A stretch of 8,903 nucleotides of DNA from UBA4615 sp035628395 (GTDB lineage: Bacteria; Pseudomonadota; Gammaproteobacteria; Burkholderiales; Burkholderiaceae_E). The notes below the pieces were generated by a model. That model was not told the DNA's origin and searched no databases. It saw nothing but the letters and a program-made list of their open reading frames with translations. Where the stretch lies: contig DASPJX010000301.1 in the NCBI GenBank assembly GCA_035628395.1, positions 1 to 8,903 on the forward strand. Direction: 5' to 3'. Each line of letters opens with the position of its first letter. The stretch's first letter is position 1. Positions 1-6,209 of this stretch are shown here, piece after piece. A program made the position numbers and the translations under genes.

Positions 1-1161
1 CTGATCGTCGACGACGATCCGCACTACGCGCGGCTGCTGCTCAACATGGCCCGCAGCAAGGGCTTCAAGGCGATCGTCGCCAACCGCGGGCAGACCGCGC
101 TGGCGCTGGCCGTCGAGTACCTGCCGACCGCGATCACGCTCGACGTGTTCCTGCCCGACATGCTCGGCTGGACGGTGCTCAACAACCTGAAGCTGAACCC
201 GCTGACCCGGCACATCCCGGTGCAGATGCTGTCGGTCGAGGACGAGCGGCAGCACGGTCTGTCGCACGGTGCGTTCTCGTACCTCGTCAAGCCGGCGACC
301 TCGGACGACCTGGAGGCCGCGATCGACCGGATCCGCCACTACGTGGCGCCGCACACGAAGCGGCTGCTCGTGATCGAGGACGACACGATCGAGCGCACCA
401 GCATCGTCGAGCTGCTCGGGCACGACGACATCGAGATCGTCGCCGTCGGGTCGGGCGAGGAGGCGCTCGCCGCGCTCGCCGAGCACCGCTTCGACTGCTG
501 CGTGGTCGACCTGCGGCTGCCGGACATGACCGGATTCGAGCTGCTCGACACGATCCGCGGCACCCCGGCGCTGCGGGAGATCCCGGTGGTGGTGTTCACC
601 GGCAAGGAGCTGACCGCCGAGGAGCAGGCCCGCCTGCGGGTGGTCGCCAAGAGCGTGGTGCTGAAGGACGTGCGCTCGCCCGAGCGGCTGTTCGACGAGA
701 CCGCGCTCTTCCTGCACCGGGTCGTGTCCGACCTGCCGCGCGCCAAGCAGGACATGCTCGCGCGGCTGCACGGCTCGACCGAGCCGCTGCGCGACCGCCG
801 GATCCTGGTCGTCGACGACGACGCGCGCAACATCTTCGCGCTGACTACGATCCTGGAGAATCACGACATCCAGGTGCTGACCGCGACCAACGGCCGGCAG
901 GCGATCGAGACGATCCGCTCGACGCCCGACCTCGACGCCGTGCTGATGGACATCATGATGCCGGAGATGGACGGCTACGAGACGATGCGCCAGATCCGGA
1001 GCGACCCGCAGACGCGGACGCTGCCGATCCTCGCGCTCACGGCGAAGGCGATGAAGGGGGACCGCGAGAAGTGCCTCGAGGCGGGCGCGTCCGACTACAT
1101 CGCCAAGCCGGTCAACACCGAGCAGCTGCTGTCGCTGCTGCGGGTGTGGCTGGCGCGCTGA
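1..1161 (+). CDS. C-terminal part of a multi-receiver signalling protein, probably a hybrid histidine kinase (5'-truncated by the window)
   Basis: The frame is open from base 1, so the real start lies upstream; the first internal ATG (46) falls inside a receiver fold and is not the start. The visible 386 residues are three CheY-like receiver domains in a row. REC1 (about 1-112) has an acidic DDD cluster at 4-6, phospho-acceptor D48, S78 and K97. REC2 (about 119-240) has acceptor D170, T200 and K222, but the usual Lys-Pro is Lys-Asp. REC3 (about 265-386) is the most canonical, with DDD near its start, acceptor D317, T347 and K369-Pro. There is no output domain after REC3. By family knowledge, such triple-REC tails usually end large hybrid kinases (HAMP/GAF, HisKA, HATPase, REC x3) acting in phosphorelays; the kinase half is inferred, not seen. 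A stand-alone multi-receiver protein is the alternative. The next kinase gene starts 16 bases downstream, suggesting one operon. Confidence 0.88.
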   Translation: MIVDDDPHYARLLLNMARSKGFKAIVANRGQTALALAVEYLPTAITLDVFLPDMLGWTVLNNLKLNPLTRHIPVQMLSVEDERQHGLSHGAFSYLVKPATSDDLEAAIDRIRHYVAPHTKRLLVIEDDTIERTSIVELLGHDDIEIVAVGSGEEALAALAEHRFDCCVVDLRLPDMTGFELLDTIRGTPALREIPVVVFTGKELTAEEQARLRVVAKSVVLKDVRSPERLFDETALFLHRVVSDLPRAKQDMLARLHGSTEPLRDRRILVVDDDARNIFALTTILENHDIQVLTATNGRQAIETIRSTPDLDAVLMDIMMPEMDGYETMRQIRSDPQTRTLPILALTAKAMKGDREKCLEAGASDYIAKPVNTEQLLSLLRVWLAR

Positions 1162-1177
1162 CGCGCGGGACGAGCGC

Positions 1178-2950
1178 ATGACCGAACCCGTCAGCCTCCT
1201 GCTCGTCGACGACAACCCGTCGAATCTCGACGCCCTGGCGGCCGTGCTCGAGCCGTCGGGGTACCGGCTGATCCGCGCGCACTCCGCGCAGGAGGCCCTG
1301 CTCGCGCTGCTGGACGGCGACTTCGCGGCGATCGTGCTCGACATCGAGATGCCGGGGCTGAACGGCATCGAGCTCGCGCAGCTGATCAAGCAGCGCAAGC
1401 GCACGCGCGACGTCCCGATCCTGTTCCTGACGGCGTTTCACGTCGACGAGCGCGACGTGCTGCAGGGCTACGTCGCCGGCGCGGCCGACTACCTGAGCAA
1501 GCCCATCCATCCCGAGATCCTGCGGTTCAAGATCTCGGTGTTCGCCGAGCTGTTCCGCAAGTCGCGGGCGCTGGCCGTGGCCAACGACGCGCTGTCGCGC
1601 GAGGTGTCCGAGCGCGTGCAGGCCCAGAACGCGCTGCACGAGGCGAACGAGATGCTCGAGCGCCGCGTGCACGAGCGGACCCTCGAGCTGGTGCGCGCCG
1701 TCGAGAACGAGCGGCTCGCGCGCGCCGAGGCCGAGGCCCAGGGCCGGCTCAAGGAGAACTTCCTCGCGGTGATCAGCCACGAGCTGCGCACGCCGCTGAA
1801 CGCGATCTACGGCTGGTGCAAGGTGCTCGGGCGACCCGGGCTCGACGCGGCCGCGCTCGCGCGCGGTCTCGCGGTGATCGAGCGCAACGCGCTCGGCCAG
1901 GCCCGCCTGATCGAGGACCTGCTCGACATGAGCGGCATCGACGCCGGCCACGCGCGCCTCGCGCTGCAGCCGGTCGACGTGCTCGAGGTGCTGCGCACCG
2001 CGGTGCAGGCGACCGGCCCGGCGGCGGCGTCGGCCGGCCTGCGCATCGCGGGCCTCGACGACGTCGAGCCGCCCCCGCTGTCGCGGCGGACCGTGCAGGG
2101 CGACCCGAGCCGCCTGCAGCAGGTGATCGGCAACCTGCTGAACAACGCGGTGAAGTTCACGCCGCGGGGCGGATGCGTGACCGTGGGCCTGCGGTCCTGC
2201 GACGCGCACGTGGAGGTCTCGGTGGAGGACTCGGGCGAGGGCATCGACGCCGGTTCGCTGGCCCACGTCTTCGACAAGTTCTGGCAGGCCGATTCGTCGA
2301 CCCGGCGCCGGCACGGCGGGCTGGGCCTCGGCCTGTCGATCGTGCGGCAGCTGGTGCTGCAGCACGGCGGGAACGTGTCGGCGCACAGCGAGGGCGTCGG
2401 CCGGGGCGCCCGCTTCGTGGTGACGCTGCCGCTCGCGGCGCCGGGGACGTCGACGGACGACGGCGCGGACGCGGACGGGCCCTCGGCCGTCGAGGCGGAC
2501 GTCGCCGAGGAGCGCCTGCAGGGCGTGCGCGTGCTGCTCGTCGACGACGACCCCGACGCGCTCGAGGTGGTGCAGATGCTGCTCGTCCAGCAGGGCGCCC
2601 GGGTGTCGGTGGTCACGTCGGCCGACGAGGCGCTGCGCCGCCTGGAGTCGGACGACTTCGACGCGCTGATCACCGACGTCGGCATGCCCGGCAAGGACGG
2701 CTACGGCCTGATCAGCGAGTGGCGCGGCCGCGAGGCGCCCGGACGCCGGCTGCCGGCGGTGGCGCTGACCGCGTTCGCCGGGCCCGACGCCCGCCGCCGC
2801 GCGCTGCTCGAGGGCTTCGACGACCACGTCGTCAAGCCGGTCGGGCTGCGGACCCTCGTCGAGGTCGTCGGCCCACTCGTCGAGCGCGCGTCGCGGCACG
2901 GCACCCGTCCCTCGTCCGTCGCGGAGGCGACCCATCACGATGCCGCATGA
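1178..2950 (+). CDS. Soluble hybrid histidine kinase, REC-coiled coil-HisKA-HATPase_c-REC
   Basis: This 590-residue protein is predicted to autophosphorylate on His and pass the phosphate to Asp of receiver domains. Domains in order: N-terminal REC (about 5-122; DD at 11-12, acceptor D55, LTAF and SKP motifs); a charged helical linker or coiled coil (about 128-190); HisKA with the H-box SHELRTPLNA and phospho-His H201; HATPase_c with N-box asparagines near 319-323, G1 box DSGEG from D351, an F-box (FDKFWQAD), and G2 box GGLGLGLS from 380; and a C-terminal REC (about 448-570) with DDD, acceptor D500, T531 and K553-Pro. No membrane segment or signal peptide is seen, so it should be cytoplasmic and get its input through the N-terminal receiver, plausibly from the upstream multi-receiver protein. 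The ATG at 1178 gives a clean REC start; the Shine-Dalgarno is weak. Its stop overlaps the next start (ATGA). Confidence 0.96.
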   Translation: MTEPVSLLLVDDNPSNLDALAAVLEPSGYRLIRAHSAQEALLALLDGDFAAIVLDIEMPGLNGIELAQLIKQRKRTRDVPILFLTAFHVDERDVLQGYVAGAADYLSKPIHPEILRFKISVFAELFRKSRALAVANDALSREVSERVQAQNALHEANEMLERRVHERTLELVRAVENERLARAEAEAQGRLKENFLAVISHELRTPLNAIYGWCKVLGRPGLDAAALARGLAVIERNALGQARLIEDLLDMSGIDAGHARLALQPVDVLEVLRTAVQATGPAAASAGLRIAGLDDVEPPPLSRRTVQGDPSRLQQVIGNLLNNAVKFTPRGGCVTVGLRSCDAHVEVSVEDSGEGIDAGSLAHVFDKFWQADSSTRRRHGGLGLGLSIVRQLVLQHGGNVSAHSEGVGRGARFVVTLPLAAPGTSTDDGADADGPSAVEADVAEERLQGVRVLLVDDDPDALEVVQMLLVQQGARVSVVTSADEALRRLESDDFDALITDVGMPGKDGYGLISEWRGREAPGRRLPAVALTAFAGPDARRRALLEGFDDHVVKPVGLRTLVEVVGPLVERASRHGTRPSSVAEATHHDAA

Positions 2951-3327
2951 CGCGGACGCCGATCCCGGACGACGTCGCGGCCTGGGTCGTCTCGACCCTG
3001 CGCTCGGTGGTCGACCTCGAGGCGGTGCTGCTGCTGCGCGCTGATCCCGGTCGCCGCTGGACGGCGGCCGACGTCTCGGAGCGCCTCTACGTCGGGCTCC
3101 CCGAGGCCGCGGAGGTGCTCGACTACCTGACGGCCCGAGGCCTCGCGTCGGTCGACGGCGAGGCGCGCCGATACGACCCCGGCGTCCCCGCCGACGGCAT
3201 GGTCGGGCGCGTCGCGACGCTCTACTCGACGCACCTGATCGCGGTGACGCGGCTCATCCACGAGCGCCCGTCGAGCCGCGTGCAGCAGTTCGCCGACGCG
3301 TTCCGGCTGAGGAAGGAGAGCGAATGA
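2947..3327 (+). CDS. Small winged-helix-like protein coupled to the kinase, function unknown
   Basis: This is a 126-residue soluble protein. Residues about 8-75 read as a winged-helix-turn-helix: hydrophobic helix, LEAVLLLRADPGRRW, then TAADVSERLYV followed by a second helix ending in LTARGL, then a short wing ending RRYDP. This resembles MarR/ArsR-type or DNA-binding folds by pattern only. The C-terminal part (about 85-126) is helical with a basic, aromatic tail (FADAFRLRKE). The ATG overlaps the kinase stop as ATGA and has no well-placed Shine-Dalgarno of its own; the GGAGG at 2923-2927 is too far, so translation is probably coupled to the kinase. The frame stays open far upstream inside the kinase gene, but no better start is seen. 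It has no receiver domain. Roles as a transcription factor for the kinase pathway or as a protein-protein adaptor are both inference. Confidence 0.85.
   Translation: MTRTPIPDDVAAWVVSTLRSVVDLEAVLLLRADPGRRWTAADVSERLYVGLPEAAEVLDYLTARGLASVDGEARRYDPGVPADGMVGRVATLYSTHLIAVTRLIHERPSSRVQQFADAFRLRKESE
3313..3318 (+). promoter_or_regulatory. Strong Shine-Dalgarno (AAGGAG) for the first small membrane protein
   Basis: AAGGAG lies inside the last codons of the winged-helix gene, 5 bases before the ATG at 3324. It is the best ribosome-binding site in the window and fixes the start of the next gene. It suggests the membrane protein is made at a higher rate than the genes before it. Confidence 0.75.
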
Positions 3328-3584
3328 CGGCCGTGCTCATCTACATCGGCTGCATCCTGGCGTCCGCGCTGTGCGCCGGGCTGCTGCTGCGCGCCTACCG
3401 CCGGGGCCGGTACCGGCTGCTGCTGTGGAGCGGCCTGTGCTTCGTCGGGCTGGCGGCGAACAACGTGCTGCTGCTGCTCGACAAGGCCGTCATCCACCAC
3501 GTCGACCTGTCGGTGGTCCGCACCGCGACCGCGCTCGCCGCGATGCTGGTGCTGCTGTACGGACTGATCTTCGACGCGGAGTGA
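3324..3584 (+). CDS. Small three-helix membrane protein (DUF5985-like), paralogue 1
   Basis: An 86-residue protein with three predicted membrane helices at about 3-22, 32-52 and 62-82, joined by short loops; the first loop is strongly basic (R23, R26, R27, R29, R31). By the positive-inside rule that loop should face the cytoplasm. The ATG overlaps the previous stop (ATGA) and has a strong Shine-Dalgarno. From memory the pattern fits the uncharacterised DUF5985 family, which I could not verify by search. No catalytic motif is visible. The next gene encodes a protein of the same layout with aligned residues, so the two may form a hetero-oligomer. The link to the adjacent kinase is by operon position: the pair could anchor or sense for the otherwise soluble kinase. 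Confidence 0.88.
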   Translation: MTAVLIYIGCILASALCAGLLLRAYRRGRYRLLLWSGLCFVGLAANNVLLLLDKAVIHHVDLSVVRTATALAAMLVLLYGLIFDAE

Positions 3585-3589
3585 CGGTC

Positions 3590-3895
3590 ATGGGCCCCTT
3601 CCTGCTCGGCGCGGTCGCGATGGCCTCGCTCGTCGCGTCGCTGTTCTTCCTGCGGTTCTGGCACCGGACGCGCGACCGCTTCTTCCTGATGTTCGCCGCC
3701 GCCTTCCTGGTCGACGCGGCGAGCCGCAGCGCGATGCACCTGTACGCGGCGTCGATCGGCGAGCACGAGCCGCTGTTCTACCTGGCGCGGCTCTTCATGT
3801 TCGGTCTGATCATCGCGGCGATCGTCGACAAGAACGTCCGCAGCGCCGGCGATCGGCCCGCCCGGTCCCCGGCCCGGCCGACGACGGGCCGCTGA
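3590..3895 (+). CDS. Small three-helix membrane protein (DUF5985-like), paralogue 2
   Basis: A 101-residue protein with predicted membrane helices at about 3-21, 31-50 and 60-78, followed by a basic Pro/Arg/Ala-rich cytoplasmic-type tail (about 81-101). The first loop carries R22, R26, R28 and R30, and these align without gaps with R23, R27, R29 and R31 of the previous protein; L33, F39 and A43-A44 also align. I chose the ATG at 3590 because GGAG at 3578-3581 sits 8 bases upstream. A GTG at 3581, overlapping the previous stop as GTGA, would add three residues and is the alternative. It is the last gene of the + strand operon and converges on the gene ending at 3935. Function is unknown; membership of the DUF5985 family is from memory and unverified. 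Confidence 0.85.
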   Translation: MGPFLLGAVAMASLVASLFFLRFWHRTRDRFFLMFAAAFLVDAASRSAMHLYAASIGEHEPLFYLARLFMFGLIIAAIVDKNVRSAGDRPARSPARPTTGR

Positions 3896-3934
3896 GGTCC
3901 TCCGCGGGGCCGCGCGTCGGCGCGCGCCCGCGCG

Positions 3935-4912
3935 TCAGCGCCGGCCGGTGCGATCGGCCTCGAGCAGCCCGCAGGCCACGCGCCACGCGCGGGCGCTGCT
4001 CGTCGCCTGCACGAGCCCGCAGCCTCCGATCGACACGCGCAGCCCCTCGCGCTCGAGCCGCCGACGCAGGCGCTCGACGGTCAGGTCGATCTCGGCGGAC
4101 CGGCAGCCGGGCATCAGCAGCCCGAAGGTCGCGTCGCCGACCCGCGCGACGAGGTCGTGCTCGCGGGCCGAGGCCTGCAGCGACCCGCTCACCGCCTGCA
4201 GCAGCCGGGCGGCCATCGCGGGCCCCTCCAGCGAGCGGACGGTCTCCAGGTGGTCTACGCCGACCGCGAGCACGCCCGCGTCGCCGCCGAGCGCGTCGAA
4301 GTGCAGCTGCTCGTCGCGCAGCGCCGCCTCGAACGCGGCGCGCTCGGCGAGCCCGGTGACCGGGTCGGCGATCTCGGGCGCGACGCCCCGGCGCGAGCGG
4401 CGGACCAGCGCGTCGTGGCGCAGCTGCAGCTCCATCAGCGCGCCGAGCGTGCGCGCGACCGTCTCGACCAGCGCGCGCTGTCCGTCGGCGAGCTCGGGAG
4501 GCTCGAACGGCTTCGGATCGATCGCGCACAGCGTGCCGAGCGCCGAGCCGTCGGGACGCAGGATCGGCACGCCGAGGTAGGCGCCGATCTCGAGCCGGGC
4601 GGCGATCGGGGCGTCCCGGTAGCCGGGCTCGAGGCGGATGTCGGGCGAGTAGGTGGGGCCGAGCCCGCGGACCATCCTCGAGCAGACCGAGTCGCTCCAG
4701 ACGAAGCGCTGGCCGGCGCTCACGCCGTAGTGCCGGTCGTCGACCTGCAGCACGATCCAGTCGTCGCCGTCGATGCGGGTCACCATCCACAGCGCGAACG
4801 GCAGCTGGCGCCGCAGGAGGGCGAGCAGGTCGGCGTAGACGGCCGGCATCGACGACGGAGTCGGCATCGGAGCGTCGCGGCCGAGGCCCGGGGCCGGGAA
4901 GGGCGCGTTCAT
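3935..4912 (-). CDS. GAF domain protein with degenerate GGDEF domain
   Basis: A 325-residue cytoplasmic protein. The GAF domain (about 23-165) is recognised by AYLGVPI at 111-117 and LGTLCAIDP at 125-133, a layout common in GAF sensors that bind small molecules. A helical linker (about 148-178) leads to a GGDEF-type domain (about 183-320) opening with DPVTGL at 183-188, where active enzymes have DPLTGL. The catalytic signature, normally GGDEF or GGEEF, reads GDATF at 259-263. The first metal-site region keeps D220, but the following FKxxND-like stretch is not conserved. I infer that it does not make cyclic di-GMP and may instead act as a binding or regulatory module. The ATG at 4912 has no Shine-Dalgarno and abuts an inverted repeat; in-frame ATGs at 4867 and 4849 would remove only the Pro-rich N-terminus and remain possible starts. 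Confidence 0.88.
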   Translation of the reverse strand: MNAPFPAPGLGRDAPMPTPSSMPAVYADLLALLRRQLPFALWMVTRIDGDDWIVLQVDDRHYGVSAGQRFVWSDSVCSRMVRGLGPTYSPDIRLEPGYRDAPIAARLEIGAYLGVPILRPDGSALGTLCAIDPKPFEPPELADGQRALVETVARTLGALMELQLRHDALVRRSRRGVAPEIADPVTGLAERAAFEAALRDEQLHFDALGGDAGVLAVGVDHLETVRSLEGPAMAARLLQAVSGSLQASAREHDLVARVGDATFGLLMPGCRSAEIDLTVERLRRRLEREGLRVSIGGCGLVQATSSARAWRVACGLLEADRTGRR

Positions 4913-4936
4913 CGCGGCCGAGTCTGGCCGGCCGCG
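4913..4936 (-). repeat. Perfect inverted repeat abutting the GAF-GGDEF start codon
   Basis: The arms CGCGGCCG (4913-4920) and CGGCCGCG (4929-4936) are exact complements separated by 8 bases. In the mRNA this hairpin would sit directly before the ATG at 4912, in the place of a ribosome-binding site. It could be a stem that limits initiation, an operator, or a terminator-like element for the upstream gene (there is no U-tract). In DNA this rich in GC it may also be chance. Confidence 0.45.
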
Positions 4937-4979
4937 CCGACGGGCTCCATTGCGGAAACCACCGAGCGTGGCCGCGCGG

Positions 4980-5435
4980 TCAGCGCCCGGGCTTCAGCGG
5001 CCGGATCGACGCGAAGGCCTCGCCGGAGGTGGCCTGCAGCACGCAGGCCTCGAACGCGCCGCGATCGCCGTCGAGCCACGCGTGCGCGGCGTCGACGCCG
5101 GCCTGCAGCAGGCCGAGCACCGACGGGTCGGGCTCGGCCTCCACGATCGCGGCGCCGATCGCCTCGACGGTGCGCGTCGCGTCGCGCCAGCCCATCCGCA
5201 TCGCGCCGCGCAGCAGGTCGGGCGCGAGCGAGTCGACCCGCTCGCCGATCTCGCCGCGCGTCTCGGGCGGCTCGCGCATCGCGACGCCGAAGGCGATGCC
5301 GTAGAGCAGGGTGGCGAACGCGTCGCGGCGCGCCTCGTCGCCGGCCGCCGCCTCGTCGCCGGCGACGGCGCGCGCGTCGATCGCCGCGCGGATCGCGGCG
5401 TCGGCGCCCGGGTCGGTGTCGGTGGGACCGGTCAT
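4980..5435 (-). CDS. Hypothetical 151-residue soluble protein
   Basis: I do not recognise this family. The ATG at 5435 is preferred; a GTG at 5456 in the same frame would add seven residues. No clear Shine-Dalgarno precedes either. The N-terminus (about 1-36) is Asp/Ala/Glu-rich and contains a small in-frame duplication (AGDEA twice). The rest is predicted mostly helical, with a hydrophobic stretch ATLLYGIAFGVAM at 41-53 that is too short and isolated for a confident membrane segment. A second helical block spans about 85-135 with Trp83 and Trp110. There is no signal peptide and no metal or nucleotide motif. Codon use matches the neighbours, which supports a real gene. It lies 67 bases upstream of the GAF-GGDEF gene on the same strand and could be co-transcribed with it. 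Confidence 0.7.
   Translation of the reverse strand: MTGPTDTDPGADAAIRAAIDARAVAGDEAAAGDEARRDAFATLLYGIAFGVAMREPPETRGEIGERVDSLAPDLLRGAMRMGWRDATRTVEAIGAAIVEAEPDPSVLGLLQAGVDAAHAWLDGDRGAFEACVLQATSGEAFASIRPLKPGR
5331..5366. repeat. 18-bp-period tandem duplication inside the hypothetical gene
   Basis: The 15-mer CGCCTCGTCGCCGGC occurs at 5331-5345 and again at 5349-5363. That makes two 18-base units which add six residues in frame (AGDEAA then AGDEAR). It probably arose by replication slippage and could vary in copy number between strains. Confidence 0.7.
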
Positions 5436-5487
5436 CGGTGCAGTGTAGCGGCGCACGGTCCGCCGCCCGTCGCGCGGCGGCCCCGTC

Positions 5488-5508
5488 GTCGCGGCGCCGC
5501 GGCGCGAC
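5488..5508 (-). terminator. Possible weak hairpin after the ESFPASDP gene
   Basis: Arms GTCGCG (5488-5493) and CGCGAC (5503-5508) flank a GC-only loop just after the stop codon ending at 5512. No U-tract follows on the - strand. It may be a factor-assisted terminator or RNA-stabilising stem, or chance in GC-rich DNA. Confidence 0.25.
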
Positions 5509-5511
5509 GCG

Positions 5512-6093
5512 TCAGAGCGGCACGCCGTTGCCCGAGGACGCGGCGCGCCGCTGGGCGAGCCGGCGGTCGAAGCCGGCGGGCATCGTGCGCGGCTGCGCGC
5601 GCCGCTCGTCGCCGCTGCGCCGTTCGGTCTGCTGCGGACGCAGGCTCGCGTGCTCCGCCGGGGGCACCAGCGATTCGGGCACGGTGGCCTCGGGCGCCGC
5701 GTCGTCGACCCACACTCGGATCGACAGTCGACCGCCGTCGGGCACCTCGCCGTCCAGCACGTACGCCGGCGGCGGCCCGGCCGACGCGGTGTCGTCGCCC
5801 CGGCAGATCCGGAAGACGAGCGAGTCGGTCGTCATCGTGCAGTCGATCGTGCGGACCATCGGACCGCGCTCGGCGGTCGCGACCGCCGAGGCGACCGGAT
5901 CGCTGGCGGGAAACGACTCGAACGACCCCCGGTCGATCGCGGCCTCGGTCTGCGCCGCGCTCGCCTCGCCGCTGCGCCGCACCCAGCCGCGCACCAGGTC
6001 GAGCACCTGGCGCGACAGCGTCGGATCCTGCAGGACGTCGTCCGCGGTGGCGGACGTGCCGGCCTGGGCGTTCGGATTCCGGGGGTCGCTCAT
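5512..6093 (-). CDS. Uncharacterised 193-residue protein with ESFPASDP motif
   Basis: The ATG at 6093 is set by a GGAG 7 bases upstream, although the frame is open further. The N-terminal 18 residues are Asn/Ala/Thr-rich and look disordered. A helical segment follows (about 19-53). ESFPASDP at 59-66 is a motif I know from many small uncharacterised bacterial proteins, where it usually sits near a short protein's end; here it is followed by about 127 more residues. Residues about 78-130 look like a beta-rich domain (VRTIDCTMTTDSLVFRIC; later LSIRVWVDD). The tail (about 150-193) is basic, Arg/Gln-rich and probably flexible. No signal peptide, membrane helix or catalytic motif is seen. Its function is unknown. 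It lies 116 bases downstream of the chemoreceptor gene on the same strand, so co-transcription is possible but not shown. Confidence 0.82.
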   Translation of the reverse strand: MSDPRNPNAQAGTSATADDVLQDPTLSRQVLDLVRGWVRRSGEASAAQTEAAIDRGSFESFPASDPVASAVATAERGPMVRTIDCTMTTDSLVFRICRGDDTASAGPPPAYVLDGEVPDGGRLSIRVWVDDAAPEATVPESLVPPAEHASLRPQQTERRSGDERRAQPRTMPAGFDRRLAQRRAASSGNGVPL

Positions 6094-6100
6094 CGGGCAT

Positions 6101-6106
6101 CTCCAC
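6101..6106 (-). promoter_or_regulatory. Shine-Dalgarno for the ESFPASDP gene
   Basis: On the - strand GTGGAG precedes the ATG at 6093 by 7 bases. It decides this start over upstream in-frame codons, including an ATG at 6108. Confidence 0.6.
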
Positions 6107-6209
6107 ATGCGTTCGCGCGGCCCCATCGGCCGCCCGTCACGGTCGCACCATGCAAGCCGCATGCCCGCGGCCGAGCCGGCGCGCGTCGCCGGGCCCGCGC
6201 GAGCGGGGC

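Noticed and set aside
1112..2938. 608-residue open frame on the - strand opposite the hybrid kinase
   Set aside because: Composition is dominated by Arg, Ala, Val, His and Leu, with no domain; the + strand frame here has complete kinase motifs. It is a GC-rich antisense shadow.
3896..3934. GC repeats (including the palindrome GGCGCGCGCC) between the convergent genes as a bidirectional terminator
   Set aside because: The stretch is only CpG-rich low complexity with several short competing pairings and no T-run; no single stem stands out.
5436..5460. TACACT on the - strand as a -10 box for the hypothetical gene
   Set aside because: No -35-like hexamer at the proper distance upstream; a single hexamer is weak evidence.
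6094..6209. Terminator or promoter between the chemoreceptor and the ESFPASDP gene
   Set aside because: Only 5-bp stems (for example CCCGC/GCGGG after the chemoreceptor stop and CATGC/GCATG further on) were found, which is expected by chance.
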